A DNA stretch of 40,007 nucleotides from BJGN01 sp041159865. Lineage in GTDB: Bacteria; Bacteroidota; Bacteroidia; Chitinophagales; Saprospiraceae. This document shows positions 25,210 to 33,773 of this stretch, in pieces. The position numbers and the translations under genes were made by a program. Positions within the stretch are counted from its first letter, which is position 1. Each line of letters begins with the position of its first letter. Location of the stretch: NCBI GenBank assembly GCA_041159865.1, contig JBEAXK010000133.1, positions 1 to 40,007 of the forward strand, written 5' to 3'. The notes under the pieces were generated by a model. The model was not told the DNA's origin, ran no database searches, and was given only the letters and a program-made list of their open reading frames with translations.

Positions 25210-25804
25210 AAAGGGTTTATGTTTTCATTTCTTTCTGTTAATAATTTTGCCTTTCTTTTTAAGAAGCCAAGATATAGGTGCTCCTCTCCCTGTTGTCAAA
25301 AGTAATTACCTGACGGGTCAATTTTCCATGGGTTATGGCTTTTATTTAAATGGAGGTGATTTGTTTAGCCCCGGATTTGAATTCAAAGCTGGAAAATTTC
25401 TAAGTAAAAATTTATCATGGGGTGGGGGAATAGCTTATACTCAATTTAAACCTTTAGATGGATTTTATGGTATAAGCTTATTGTCAGAATTAAGATATTT
25501 CCTAAGAGAGGAAAGTAAAAACTGGCGTTTCTCAGGTGTTGCAGACCTCGGCGTTGGCATAGGGGGAAGCAGACTACAGTCAGGTTGGGCAACCTACAAG
25601 CCTGGACCGAGAATTTATACAGGAATCGCTGTTTATAAAAAACTTGATGATAAAATAAGACTAATGCTTGAGTTAGGTTATTTATACCAGTATTTATCAT
25701 ACAAAGACAATACGCCCGGCAGAGGATGGCAGTTTTTTCAAACGGAAAGCATTTTAAAATACAATTTTAGAAGAATTCAACTCAAAACAGGTGTATTTTT
25801 CTAG
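25202..25804 (+). CDS. Small outer-membrane beta-barrel protein
   Basis: The 200-residue protein has a signal peptide (about residues 1-23, FFLRSQ before the mature end). The rest is amphipathic beta strands ending in aromatic residues (FSMGYGFYLNGGDLF, LSWGGGIAYTQFKP, IRLMLELGYLYQYLSY) and closes with a strand ending in Phe (IQLKTGVFF), as expected of an outer-membrane barrel of roughly eight strands. It overlaps the LVIVD lipoprotein gene by 8 bases, suggesting that the two products act together. Function is unknown. Confidence 0.8.
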   Translation: MTKKGLCFHFFLLIILPFFLRSQDIGAPLPVVKSNYLTGQFSMGYGFYLNGGDLFSPGFEFKAGKFLSKNLSWGGGIAYTQFKPLDGFYGISLLSELRYFLREESKNWRFSGVADLGVGIGGSRLQSGWATYKPGPRIYTGIAVYKKLDDKIRLMLELGYLYQYLSYKDNTPGRGWQFFQTESILKYNFRRIQLKTGVFF

Positions 25805-25816
25805 TTAAAGGGCAGC

Positions 25817-26971
25817 TTAGGAAATTGCTTTTAAGGTGACCTTAATTTTTTCAATATTTTCTAATATTTTTTTCCTGTTATCGCCTGAAAGATTGACATG
25901 TCCCATTTTACGGTAGGGCCTGGTTTCTTTTTTACCATATAAATGTATGTGTACCCCTTCCATTCCGAGGATTGATTCTAGTCCTTGATAAATCGTTTTT
26001 CCGGCATACCCTGGTTCACCAATGATATTGACCATTGCACCAATGCTATGCTGTCTGGTTGAACCTAGCGGAAAATCTAAAATCGCTCTTAGATGTTGCT
26101 CAAATTGAGATGTTACACAACTGTTTTGAGTGTGATGTCCGCTGTTATGTGGTCTGGGAGCAATTTCATTCACAAATATCTCATTCTTAATATCTATAAA
26201 AAATTCAATGGCCAATAAACCTACCAAATCTATTTCTGTTGCAATGAGTGAGGCCATTTTATTCATTTCCACATATTGAAAAGGGTCTATTTCTGCTGGA
26301 CAAATTAAAAAATCAACTAGGTTAGCTTCTGAATTAAAATGTTGTTCTACAGGTTCATAATGAACAAGTTCACCTGATGCAGACCTTGCTACTATAATAC
26401 TGATTTCTTTTTTTATGTCTATTTTTTCTTCAATAACACAAGGACAATCTAATAAAGAGGTTAAATCTTTCACATCGGAAACAACCACTACGCCTTTTCC
26501 ATCATAACCATCTTTTCTTGATTTTTGAACAAATGGGATCTTAATTTGATGGTTTAATATTGCCTTTTGAATTTCAGGTACATTTTCAAATAGTTGAAAT
26601 GGCGATGTGGGAATTTGCCTATCCAGGTAAAAAAGTTTTTGTAACCCTTTATCTTGAATTACCTTGACCGTTGAGGGTTTTGGATAAACTTTTACTCCTT
26701 CATTTTCAAGATCAAATAAAGCATCTATATTAATTTGTTCGATTTCAATGGTTAAAATATCTAATGATTTGCCAAAATGATATACGTCATCATAATTTTT
26801 GAAATTTCCAGCACGAAAAAAAGGAGCATAAGGTACTGCAGGAAAATCGTCCTTTTGATCTAATATATGAATGGGAAGGTGCCAGTTTGCAGCTTCAATT
26901 GCTAACATTTTACCTAACTGGCCTCCACCTAAGATACCTAATTGTTGATCTAATAAGTTTTTTTTATGCAT
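25817..26971 (-). CDS. purK: 5-(carboxyamino)imidazole ribonucleotide synthase
   Basis: PurK carboxylates aminoimidazole ribonucleotide with ATP and bicarbonate in purine synthesis. LGILGGGQLGKMLAIEA (about residues 12-28) is the family's N-terminal signature. An ATP-grasp core follows (KSRKDGYDGKGV, AIEFFIDIKNEIFVNEIAPR) and then RPHNSGHHTQNSC, the conserved substrate loop. The 384-residue length is normal. No purE is adjacent, so its mutase partner must lie elsewhere. The gene is divergent from the dihydroorotase gene with about 96 bases between starts. Confidence 0.96.
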   Translation of the reverse strand: MHKKNLLDQQLGILGGGQLGKMLAIEAANWHLPIHILDQKDDFPAVPYAPFFRAGNFKNYDDVYHFGKSLDILTIEIEQINIDALFDLENEGVKVYPKPSTVKVIQDKGLQKLFYLDRQIPTSPFQLFENVPEIQKAILNHQIKIPFVQKSRKDGYDGKGVVVVSDVKDLTSLLDCPCVIEEKIDIKKEISIIVARSASGELVHYEPVEQHFNSEANLVDFLICPAEIDPFQYVEMNKMASLIATEIDLVGLLAIEFFIDIKNEIFVNEIAPRPHNSGHHTQNSCVTSQFEQHLRAILDFPLGSTRQHSIGAMVNIIGEPGYAGKTIYQGLESILGMEGVHIHLYGKKETRPYRKMGHVNLSGDNRKKILENIEKIKVTLKAIS

Positions 26972-27067
26972 TTCATTTTATTAATTAGGTCAAAATTAGG
27001 AAAAAAAGAGCATATTCATAGGCTTAGATGCTACCTTCCGTCCTATCTTTGCAATCAAAAAAAAACA

Positions 27068-28408
27068 ATGAATCAACCTACTATTATAATTCGGGATATC
27101 CAAATAATCAATAAAGGAAAGATAAAAACAGGAGATGTTTACATCCAAGACGGATTCATAAATAAAATTTCTGGTCAAATAGGACATGCTGCAGATATTG
27201 AAATAGACGGTTCAGGAAGACACCTCATTCCAGGGATTATTGACACCCAAGTCCATTTTAGAGAACCTGGATTAACCCAAAAGGCATGTATTTATTCTGA
27301 ATCAAGAGCCGCTGTGATGGGAGGAGTTACCTCATTTATGGAAATGCCCAACACTAAACCTTCTGCAGTTACCAGAGATTTACTTGAACAAAAATATCAA
27401 ATAGGTGCGACTAATTCGGTTGCCAACTATTCCTTTTTTATGGGGGCAACTAATGATAATATTGAGGAAGTTTTAAAGGCGATTAATGATGAGGTTTGTG
27501 GCGTAAAAATATTCATGGGTTCAAGTACCGGAAATATGTTAGTGGATCATCCCAATGCATTGAATACTTTGTTTTCAGAAATCCCTATTTTGATTTCTAC
27601 CCATTGTGAAGATGAACAAACGGTAAAAAGAAATGAAGCAGCTTATTTAGCTTCATATGGTGAAGAAATTCCTTTTTATTTTCATCCTGAAATCCGCTCC
27701 GTTCAAGCTTGTTTAATGTCTTCAGAAATGGCCGTTTCACTGGCTAAAAAGTATGGCACCCGACTTCATATTCTTCATATATCCACGGGAGATGAATTGA
27801 GTCTTTTTACAAATGAAATTCCACTTAAGGAAAAAAGAATTACATCTGAAGTTTGTGTCCATCATTTATATTTCAATAGCAATGATTATGAATCTTTGGG
27901 TAGTTTAATAAAGTGTAATCCTGCTATTAAATCTGAATCACATCAGTCTGCCTTATGGCAAGGATTATTGTCTGATAAACTGGATATTATCGCTACAGAT
28001 CACGCACCTCATACCTTAGCAGAAAAGAATCAAACTTATTTTTCTGCGCCATCTGGCTTACCATTGGTTCAGCATAGTTTGCAAATTATGTTAGATTTTT
28101 ATCATCGTGGTCTTATTTCTTTGGAAAAAATAGTTGAAAAGATGTGTCACGCTCCATCTGAATGTTTTGGCATAAAAAACAGAGGATATCTGGAGGAAGG
28201 ATTTGCAGCTGATATGGCTATCATTGACATAGATTTACCCTATCAGATCACAACAGAAAATATAGCTTATCAGTGCAAGTGGAGCCCGCTTTTAGGAAAA
28301 ACAATGAAAGGCAACGTTTTATCTACTTTGGTTAACGGAAATTTAGTATGGCATGAAGGAATATTAAAAGATGACCTAAAAGGAGAGAGACTAAAATTCA
28401 TCAGATAA
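27068..28408 (+). CDS. pyrC: Dihydroorotase
   Basis: It cyclises N-carbamoyl-L-aspartate to dihydroorotate in pyrimidine synthesis. I chose the ATG at 27068 (446 residues), since the frame's extension to 26966 reads into the purK start and has no homology-like content. Metal-site motifs are GIIDTQVHFREPG (residues 56-68), GVKIFMGSS with the lysine usually carboxylated in this fold, STHCED, LHILHIST and IATDHAPHT. The first histidine of the usual HxH pair is glutamine here (Gln61, His63), a variant that I know from other Bacteroidota dihydroorotases. The overall length and order of motifs fit an active enzyme. Confidence 0.93.
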   Translation: MNQPTIIIRDIQIINKGKIKTGDVYIQDGFINKISGQIGHAADIEIDGSGRHLIPGIIDTQVHFREPGLTQKACIYSESRAAVMGGVTSFMEMPNTKPSAVTRDLLEQKYQIGATNSVANYSFFMGATNDNIEEVLKAINDEVCGVKIFMGSSTGNMLVDHPNALNTLFSEIPILISTHCEDEQTVKRNEAAYLASYGEEIPFYFHPEIRSVQACLMSSEMAVSLAKKYGTRLHILHISTGDELSLFTNEIPLKEKRITSEVCVHHLYFNSNDYESLGSLIKCNPAIKSESHQSALWQGLLSDKLDIIATDHAPHTLAEKNQTYFSAPSGLPLVQHSLQIMLDFYHRGLISLEKIVEKMCHAPSECFGIKNRGYLEEGFAADMAIIDIDLPYQITTENIAYQCKWSPLLGKTMKGNVLSTLVNGNLVWHEGILKDDLKGERLKFIR

Positions 28409-28425
28409 AAGGAATTGGATGATTT

Positions 28426-28596
28426 TTATCCTTTCTTAATCTTTTCAATCTCATTCATTACCTTTTCAGATTCTGCCATTTTAGCCGCATACCCTTTTAT
28501 ATCCCCTTTTCTTTGAAGCTGCATGGCTTCTTCCAATAATTGATTATAAGTTTTTTGAAGATTGGCTGCTGGGTCTTTTTTGAATAATCCAAACAT
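28426..28596 (-). CDS. DUF6435-like small protein
   Basis: This 56-residue ORF reads MFGLFKKDPAANLQKTYNQL and continues with a Glu/Lys-rich helical part containing EEAMQLQRKGDIKGYA, ending at a TAA at 28426. It matches the pattern I recall for DUF6435: a short MF-LFKKDP opening and an amphipathic helix with an AMQLQRKGDI-type core. No function is known. It has no signal peptide and is probably cytoplasmic. It lies 62 bases downstream of the large BNR-repeat gene on the same strand, with a hairpin between them and no promoter-like box in the 18 bases before its start. Confidence 0.8.
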   Translation of the reverse strand: MFGLFKKDPAANLQKTYNQLLEEAMQLQRKGDIKGYAAKMAESEKVMNEIEKIKKG

Positions 28597-28614
28597 GGTT
28601 AATTTTTTATATTA

Positions 28615-28648
28615 GCATTGGAAAGAGGGAAATTCCTCTTTCCAATGC
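28615..28648. repeat. 14-bp perfect hairpin between the BNR-repeat and DUF6435 genes
   Basis: GCATTGGAAAGAGG (28615-28628) pairs perfectly with 28635-28648 around a 6-base loop. It lies 10 bases after the stop of the BNR-repeat gene (minus strand) and 18 bases before the DUF6435 start. The minus-strand sequence after it is TAATATAAAAAATTA, which lacks a U-tract. It may be a terminator, a weak attenuator, or an mRNA-stabilising element. Confidence 0.75.
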
Positions 28649-28658
28649 CTAACAAGGT

Positions 28659-31600
28659 TTAAGACGTTTTGTTTTCTTTTTTAAGTTTTAAAACATCAAT
28701 TCCTTTTTCTCTTACAGATTTGTTAAATGACTCCATATCAGTGGATTTAATATTTTCCCATTTTTGTAACTCTGCATTGATTAATTTATTCAATTCATCT
28801 TTGACCTGAGTCGCCTGTTGCGTAGGAGGAAAATCACCTCGGTTGGTTAAACTTCCAACGTGAGCCAGTTTATTAGTTAATTTAATTGGATAGTTCAATG
28901 GATCCTGTCCACTTTTATTTTTTGTCTGATAAAGCTCGTTTTCAATTTTAGTAATTTCTTTATCTAAATCATTGGCCTTTTGAATTAAGGATTTCATTTC
29001 AGCATCGTCCTTCCATATAGATTTTAAGTGCGTAATTTGTTTTCGCGTTTCTCTTATATCCAGGATAGCCTGATGGGCTTCCGTCACTTTATCTCTTATT
29101 TCAATAAGGAAATTGAATTGTTTTTTGAAATCATCTAAAGTTGATTCAGATCGTGGATCTTTTAAAATTTCGAAAGTTTGTTCTTGTTTATTTTTGCCAA
29201 TACTTAACACTACCTTATAATTCCCTGGAACTGCTTTTGGACCATTTAATGCAGCAGCCCATAGAATCATGCCATCAAATCGAAGGGCTCCCGGATATTG
29301 CATATTCCAAACGAAACGATTTCCTCCTGACTTAAAATCTGATAATTTATCAGACCTTTCTTTGGCATCACTAGAGAATTCTTTAATTAATTTACCATCC
29401 GCTTCATGGAATGATAATTTAACAATTACAGAATCAGCAGGTATTTCTTTGAGGTTAAAATGAACCATCACACCTCCAGGGTGATTAGCTCCTGCTGTTT
29501 TAGTATTAGCACCTCTCCATCCAGGCCCACCTTCCATTCTATAACTTGCCATAGGCTTAAATAAATGAAAATCAGCAGTTGCTATTTCAGAATTAAGCTG
29601 ATGCAAAGGAGTTAAATCATCTATTATCCAAAAGCTTCTACCTTGAGTGGCAGCAATTAAATTATCATTTTTAATAGTTAAATCGGTGATGGGTACTACT
29701 GGTAAATTCAACTGAAAAGGTTTCCAAGAAACGCCGTTATCAAAAGACAGGTACATTCCCGATTCCGTTCCAGCATAAAGTAATCCAGCTCTTTTAGGGT
29801 CAGCACGAATAACTCTGGTAAAATGATTTTTATCGATTCCAGCAGTAATCAATTCCCATGACTTCCCGTAATTGGTAGTATGGTATAAATATGGGGTGTA
29901 ATCACCTGACTTATAACGTGTTCCTGCTACATATAAGCCACCCTTCTGGAAAGGATCTATTTCCAGTGAGTTAATCATCATCCATTCTGGCATACCAGCA
30001 GGCGTCACATTTTCCCAATTCGTCCCGTTATCCTTACTCACATGAATTAAACCATCATCAGACCCTGCCCAAAGAAGGCCTGGTTCCATAGGGGATTCGC
30101 AGGCAGCAAAAACAGTACAATAATATTCTACACTAGTATTATCCTGAGTGATTGGACCGCCAGAACTTTTCATTTTAGATCTGTCATTTCTGGTTAAATC
30201 TGGACTGATGGTATTCCAGGAACGACCACCGTCATCAGATGCATGTAAATGTTGGGATGCTGCATATAACCTTTTAGGATTATTGGGAGAAGTGAAAACT
30301 GGAAAATTCCATTGAAATCTGAATTTTGCTCCTTCAGCACCATAGCCCATTGGATTATCAGGCCAAACGTTAATGCTCTGATTTTGTTTAGTTCTGTGAT
30401 TTACCCTTTCTAATAATCCGCCATAGCTACTACCGTAAACAATTTCATTATCTGTTGGGTCAATAGCCAGGTGAGCCGATTCTCCACCTGCTGTTTCTTC
30501 CCAGTCTCTTTCTCCGATTTCTGATCCCTCCGTACGGTGATAAACTCTTAGCGTAGAATTATCCTGTTGTGCACCGTAAATTCTATATGGAAAATGATTG
30601 TCAGTTACTACCCGATAAAATTGAGCTGTAGGCTGATTATGGTAGGTTGTCCAGTTTGTGCCTCCATCTAAAGAAACTTGTCCACCGCCATCATCACCAA
30701 TGATCATCTTATTTGCATCATCTGGTGAAATCCACAAATCATGATGATCTCCATGTTGTGCATTTAATGTGTTAAATGTTCTACCCCCATCTCCAGATTT
30801 ATGATAATTTACGTTTAGAACGTAAACTACATCTTCGTTTTTTGTATCTGCATAAATTCTGGTGTAGTACCAGGCACGTTGCCTTAAATTTCGATCCTCA
30901 TTGGTTCTGGTCCAGGACTCACCTCCATTTTCTGAGCGATAAACACCTCCATCATTAGCTTCAATGATGGCATAAAGTTTCTCTGAATTCACTGGTGAGA
31001 CGGTTATGCCCATAATACCTAATGGACCTTTAGGTAATCCTTTATGGTTAGAAATTTTTATCCAGTTATCACCGCCATCTGTACTTTTCCAAAGATCTGA
31101 CCCTTCACCACCACTGGACAAATCATAAGGCGTTCTTCTTATTCTCCAAGTTGCGGCATATAAAACCCTGGCATTATTTGGATCAAGAACCAGATCGACA
31201 GCACCTGCATCATTATTAGCAAAAAGTATTTTTTCCCAGGTTTTTCCTCCATCTTTAGAACGATAAACACCTCTGTCTGGGCTAGATTTAAATAAATCGC
31301 CCATTACAGCTGCATATACGAGGTCTGGATTTTTAGGATTAATTCTAATTCTTGGTATATGTTTTGAATCTGGAAGACCCGCATTTTTCCATGTTTTACC
31401 AGCATCTGTGCTTTTCCACATACCATAACCGTAGGAAACATTTCCTCTAACAGTAACTTCTCCCCCGCCCACATAGATAACATTTGGATCACTGTCAGAA
31501 ACAGCAATAGATCCTATTGATCCACCAAAGAAGCCATCGGAAATATTTTCCCATGTTTGACCAGCATCTTGAGTTTTCCAGACTCCGCCCCCGGTAGATC

Positions 31601-31847
31601 CAAAATAATAAAGATTTGGTTTTCCTGGAACACCCGTAACTGCTGCGGATCTGCCTCCTCTAAATGGACCAATAGATCTCCAGGATAGTGCATTAAAGGT
31701 ACTTTCTGGAAAATTTATTGATTTAACTTCCTTTTCAACTATTGCTGTCGAAACAGGTTTTTTCTTTTGAGCTTCCAAACCATAACTGGCAACCACCAGC
31801 AGGAAAAGAAAGCTAAACCATTTTAAATGTTGCATTTTAGGTAACAT
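28659..31847 (-). CDS. Secreted Asp-box (BNR/sortilin-like) beta-propeller protein
   Basis: This exported protein of 1062 residues starts from the ATG at 31847. The in-frame TTG at 31853 and the ATG at 31835 are alternatives, and the latter gives the tidiest signal peptide (MQHLKWFSFLFLLVV). After a signal ending GLEAQ it carries at least ten Asp-box repeats of the form S-x-D-x-G-x-x-W: STDAGKTWKN, SKDGGKTWEK, STDGGDNWIK, SENGGESWTR, SLDGGTNWTT, SDDGGRSWNT, SKDNGTNWEN, SFDNGVSWKP and others. These form one or two beta-propellers. A Fn3/Ig-like region follows near 800-900, then a charged helical tail (about residues 910-1062). No T9SS sorting domain is visible. Its ligand or enzymatic activity, if any, cannot be read from the sequence. 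Confidence 0.86.
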   Translation of the reverse strand: MLPKMQHLKWFSFLFLLVVASYGLEAQKKKPVSTAIVEKEVKSINFPESTFNALSWRSIGPFRGGRSAAVTGVPGKPNLYYFGSTGGGVWKTQDAGQTWENISDGFFGGSIGSIAVSDSDPNVIYVGGGEVTVRGNVSYGYGMWKSTDAGKTWKNAGLPDSKHIPRIRINPKNPDLVYAAVMGDLFKSSPDRGVYRSKDGGKTWEKILFANNDAGAVDLVLDPNNARVLYAATWRIRRTPYDLSSGGEGSDLWKSTDGGDNWIKISNHKGLPKGPLGIMGITVSPVNSEKLYAIIEANDGGVYRSENGGESWTRTNEDRNLRQRAWYYTRIYADTKNEDVVYVLNVNYHKSGDGGRTFNTLNAQHGDHHDLWISPDDANKMIIGDDGGGQVSLDGGTNWTTYHNQPTAQFYRVVTDNHFPYRIYGAQQDNSTLRVYHRTEGSEIGERDWEETAGGESAHLAIDPTDNEIVYGSSYGGLLERVNHRTKQNQSINVWPDNPMGYGAEGAKFRFQWNFPVFTSPNNPKRLYAASQHLHASDDGGRSWNTISPDLTRNDRSKMKSSGGPITQDNTSVEYYCTVFAACESPMEPGLLWAGSDDGLIHVSKDNGTNWENVTPAGMPEWMMINSLEIDPFQKGGLYVAGTRYKSGDYTPYLYHTTNYGKSWELITAGIDKNHFTRVIRADPKRAGLLYAGTESGMYLSFDNGVSWKPFQLNLPVVPITDLTIKNDNLIAATQGRSFWIIDDLTPLHQLNSEIATADFHLFKPMASYRMEGGPGWRGANTKTAGANHPGGVMVHFNLKEIPADSVIVKLSFHEADGKLIKEFSSDAKERSDKLSDFKSGGNRFVWNMQYPGALRFDGMILWAAALNGPKAVPGNYKVVLSIGKNKQEQTFEILKDPRSESTLDDFKKQFNFLIEIRDKVTEAHQAILDIRETRKQITHLKSIWKDDAEMKSLIQKANDLDKEITKIENELYQTKNKSGQDPLNYPIKLTNKLAHVGSLTNRGDFPPTQQATQVKDELNKLINAELQKWENIKSTDMESFNKSVREKGIDVLKLKKENKTS

Positions 31848-31941
31848 AATCAATTTTTTAAGTAGAAATTGCTAAAAATTTAAAGGTACTTTTACCACAA
31901 TTATAGGACAAATTACTACAATTGCAACAAAAATTAATAAA

Positions 31942-33318
31942 ATGACACGCCTAATTAGATTTTTTAAGTTACTCATTGTTTGGTTTCTATTTCTAGGTTG
32001 TTCCAGACAAAATCCATTAGTTATACCCATTGCCCAATATAATGCAGAGCTTAAACCTTTACCCGTTTCGATACTAAATATTCCTGTTAATTTGAAACTG
32101 TCTGTCTTGGAATCGATCATTAATAGTCAATTAAACGGTTTACTTTACGAAGACAAGGACTTTAATGATGGGGATAGAATGAAAGTCAAGGTTTACAAAA
32201 GAAACCCAATTAAGTTAAGTGGAAAGGATAATGAGTTGAAATATAGAATCCCATTATCCATTCAAGTGGTATATGATGCTATGGTTACCAATGTTTTGGC
32301 ATCGGGGGAAATTGAACTGGAGGCAAAAACAAGTTTTAAAATTTCCAAAGACTGGACCTTAAAAACGCAAACGGATGTAACAAATTATGTTTGGATTAAA
32401 AAACCAGTTGCACAGGTAGTAGGTGTAAATATTCCACTCGGATCTTTGGCAGATGTTATTTTGAATAATTCAAAATCATATCTTGGAAAGCAAATGGATG
32501 AAACTACTTCTTCTTATTTTGACTTAAAATCAATTGTCAGCAGTGCCTGGAATTCAATATCAAGAATTTTATCAGTTTCTGAGGAGTATAAAACCTGGTT
32601 ATCTGTAAATCCATCGAAAGTTACCATGGCACCATTGATTATTCAAGGGGATTCTATTTTATCAAATCTGTCCTTAATGGCTAAACCTCAACTGAGTATT
32701 GGGGATAAACCACGTGAGAATATGGTAAACAAAATACCGGATTATTCGCAGGTATTGAATGATAACCTAAGAACTTTACTTGTTTTACGAACTAAATTAC
32801 CTTTTTCAGAAACAAAAAATCTGACTTTGAAACAAGTAGGGGGACAAACTTTTTCCAGTGGAAAAAAATCAGTTACAGTTGTGGATGTAAATTATTTTGG
32901 AATAAATAATAAATTGGGAGTTGAATTAACGCTTTCTGGTGTCTACAAAGGTAAAATATTCTTGACGGGTACGCCTCAGATAGAGGCAAAAACTAATTTA
33001 ATTAATCTTCCAGATTTAGATTTCAATCTTGAAACAAAAAATTTCCTGGTTAAATCAGCTGGTTGGATTTTAAAAAGTAACTTAAGGAAAATGATTCAGG
33101 AAAATATCAACTTTTATTTAACTTTAAATTTGAATGAAACAAAGAAAGAACTTGAAAAGCAATTAAATGATTACCCGTTAGCCACTGGGTTCAAGATGAA
33201 AAGTAGAATAGATCAGCTATCTGTTGAAAATATTCAGATAACTCCTGAAGGAATAATGGTTGATTTGGCTATTGGAGGAAACTTAGGTGTAAATACAGTG
33301 CCAATTGTAAAGAAGTAA
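31942..33318 (+). CDS. DUF4403 family lipoprotein
   Basis: The 458-residue protein has a lipoprotein signal peptide with Cys20 (FLFLGC). The body fits the DUF4403 pattern: an N-terminal block with PVSILNIPVNLKLSVLESII, long beta-rich segments resembling lipid-transfer (SMP/BPI-like) folds, and paired regions such as VDVNYFGINNKLGVELTL. Function is unknown; a periplasmic or outer-membrane lipid-binding role is plausible for the fold but is inference. It is divergent from the BNR-repeat gene and ends just before a strong hairpin. Confidence 0.85.
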   Translation: MTRLIRFFKLLIVWFLFLGCSRQNPLVIPIAQYNAELKPLPVSILNIPVNLKLSVLESIINSQLNGLLYEDKDFNDGDRMKVKVYKRNPIKLSGKDNELKYRIPLSIQVVYDAMVTNVLASGEIELEAKTSFKISKDWTLKTQTDVTNYVWIKKPVAQVVGVNIPLGSLADVILNNSKSYLGKQMDETTSSYFDLKSIVSSAWNSISRILSVSEEYKTWLSVNPSKVTMAPLIIQGDSILSNLSLMAKPQLSIGDKPRENMVNKIPDYSQVLNDNLRTLLVLRTKLPFSETKNLTLKQVGGQTFSSGKKSVTVVDVNYFGINNKLGVELTLSGVYKGKIFLTGTPQIEAKTNLINLPDLDFNLETKNFLVKSAGWILKSNLRKMIQENINFYLTLNLNETKKELEKQLNDYPLATGFKMKSRIDQLSVENIQITPEGIMVDLAIGGNLGVNTVPIVKK

Positions 33319-33322
33319 AATA

Positions 33323-33363
33323 AAAAAGGGGATTCCATTCTATTTATTTCGAATCCCCTTTTT
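33323..33363. terminator. Bidirectional intrinsic terminator
   Basis: AAAAAGGGGATTC (33323-33335) pairs perfectly with 33351-33363 (GAATCCCCTTTTT) across a 15-base loop. The arms carry the A-run and T-run needed for termination in both directions. It separates the convergent DUF4403 gene (ending 33318) and lipocalin-like gene (ending 33381). Confidence 0.9.
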
Positions 33364-33380
33364 ATATTAGAAATGAAGCT

Positions 33381-33761
33381 TTAATTATAGGACTTATTAA
33401 AAACCATCTTTCTCACTTTTCCAGCATTTTCCATTAATAAAACTAGTTTTTTACTATTTAAAGCATCGATATATAACTTTTTCTCTTCATTAGAAAGATG
33501 GTTAGATAGAACCAAAAGGTTGCGCTTAACCTCATAATCTCCTGCCTCTTTGTAATTTAGGGTTCCTTGAAAGGTATATTGTCCTTCATCATTAAATTGA
33601 AGAATAATATTATCTAAAGTTTTGTCCTTTAATAATTTATTGTTTTCAAAAATTTCAACAACTCGCCATACGCCTACCATTTGATAAGTAGCAAGATAAC
33701 TGCAAGAATTTAGAGAAATAAACAAAAAAAGTATAAATGACTTTAGAGAATATTTGAACAT
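33381..33761 (-). CDS. Small lipocalin-like lipoprotein
   Basis: The 126-residue protein has a lipoprotein signal with lipobox SLNSC (Cys20). The mature part starts with VGVWRVVEIFENNKLL and alternates short beta strands (IILQFNDEGQYTFQGTLNY, GDYEVKRNLLVLS), a pattern typical of small Bacteroidota lipocalin-like proteins. Ligand and function are unknown. It starts 12 bases after the nhaD stop on the same strand, so it is probably the second gene of an nhaD operon, closed by the terminator at 33323-33363. Confidence 0.75.
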   Translation of the reverse strand: MFKYSLKSFILFLFISLNSCSYLATYQMVGVWRVVEIFENNKLLKDKTLDNIILQFNDEGQYTFQGTLNYKEAGDYEVKRNLLVLSNHLSNEEKKLYIDALNSKKLVLLMENAGKVRKMVFNKSYN

Positions 33762-33773
33762 AGTAAATATAAT

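Noticed and set aside
26966..27067. Longer dihydroorotase start
   Set aside because: The extension overlaps the purK start codon and has no family similarity; the ATG at 27068 fits.
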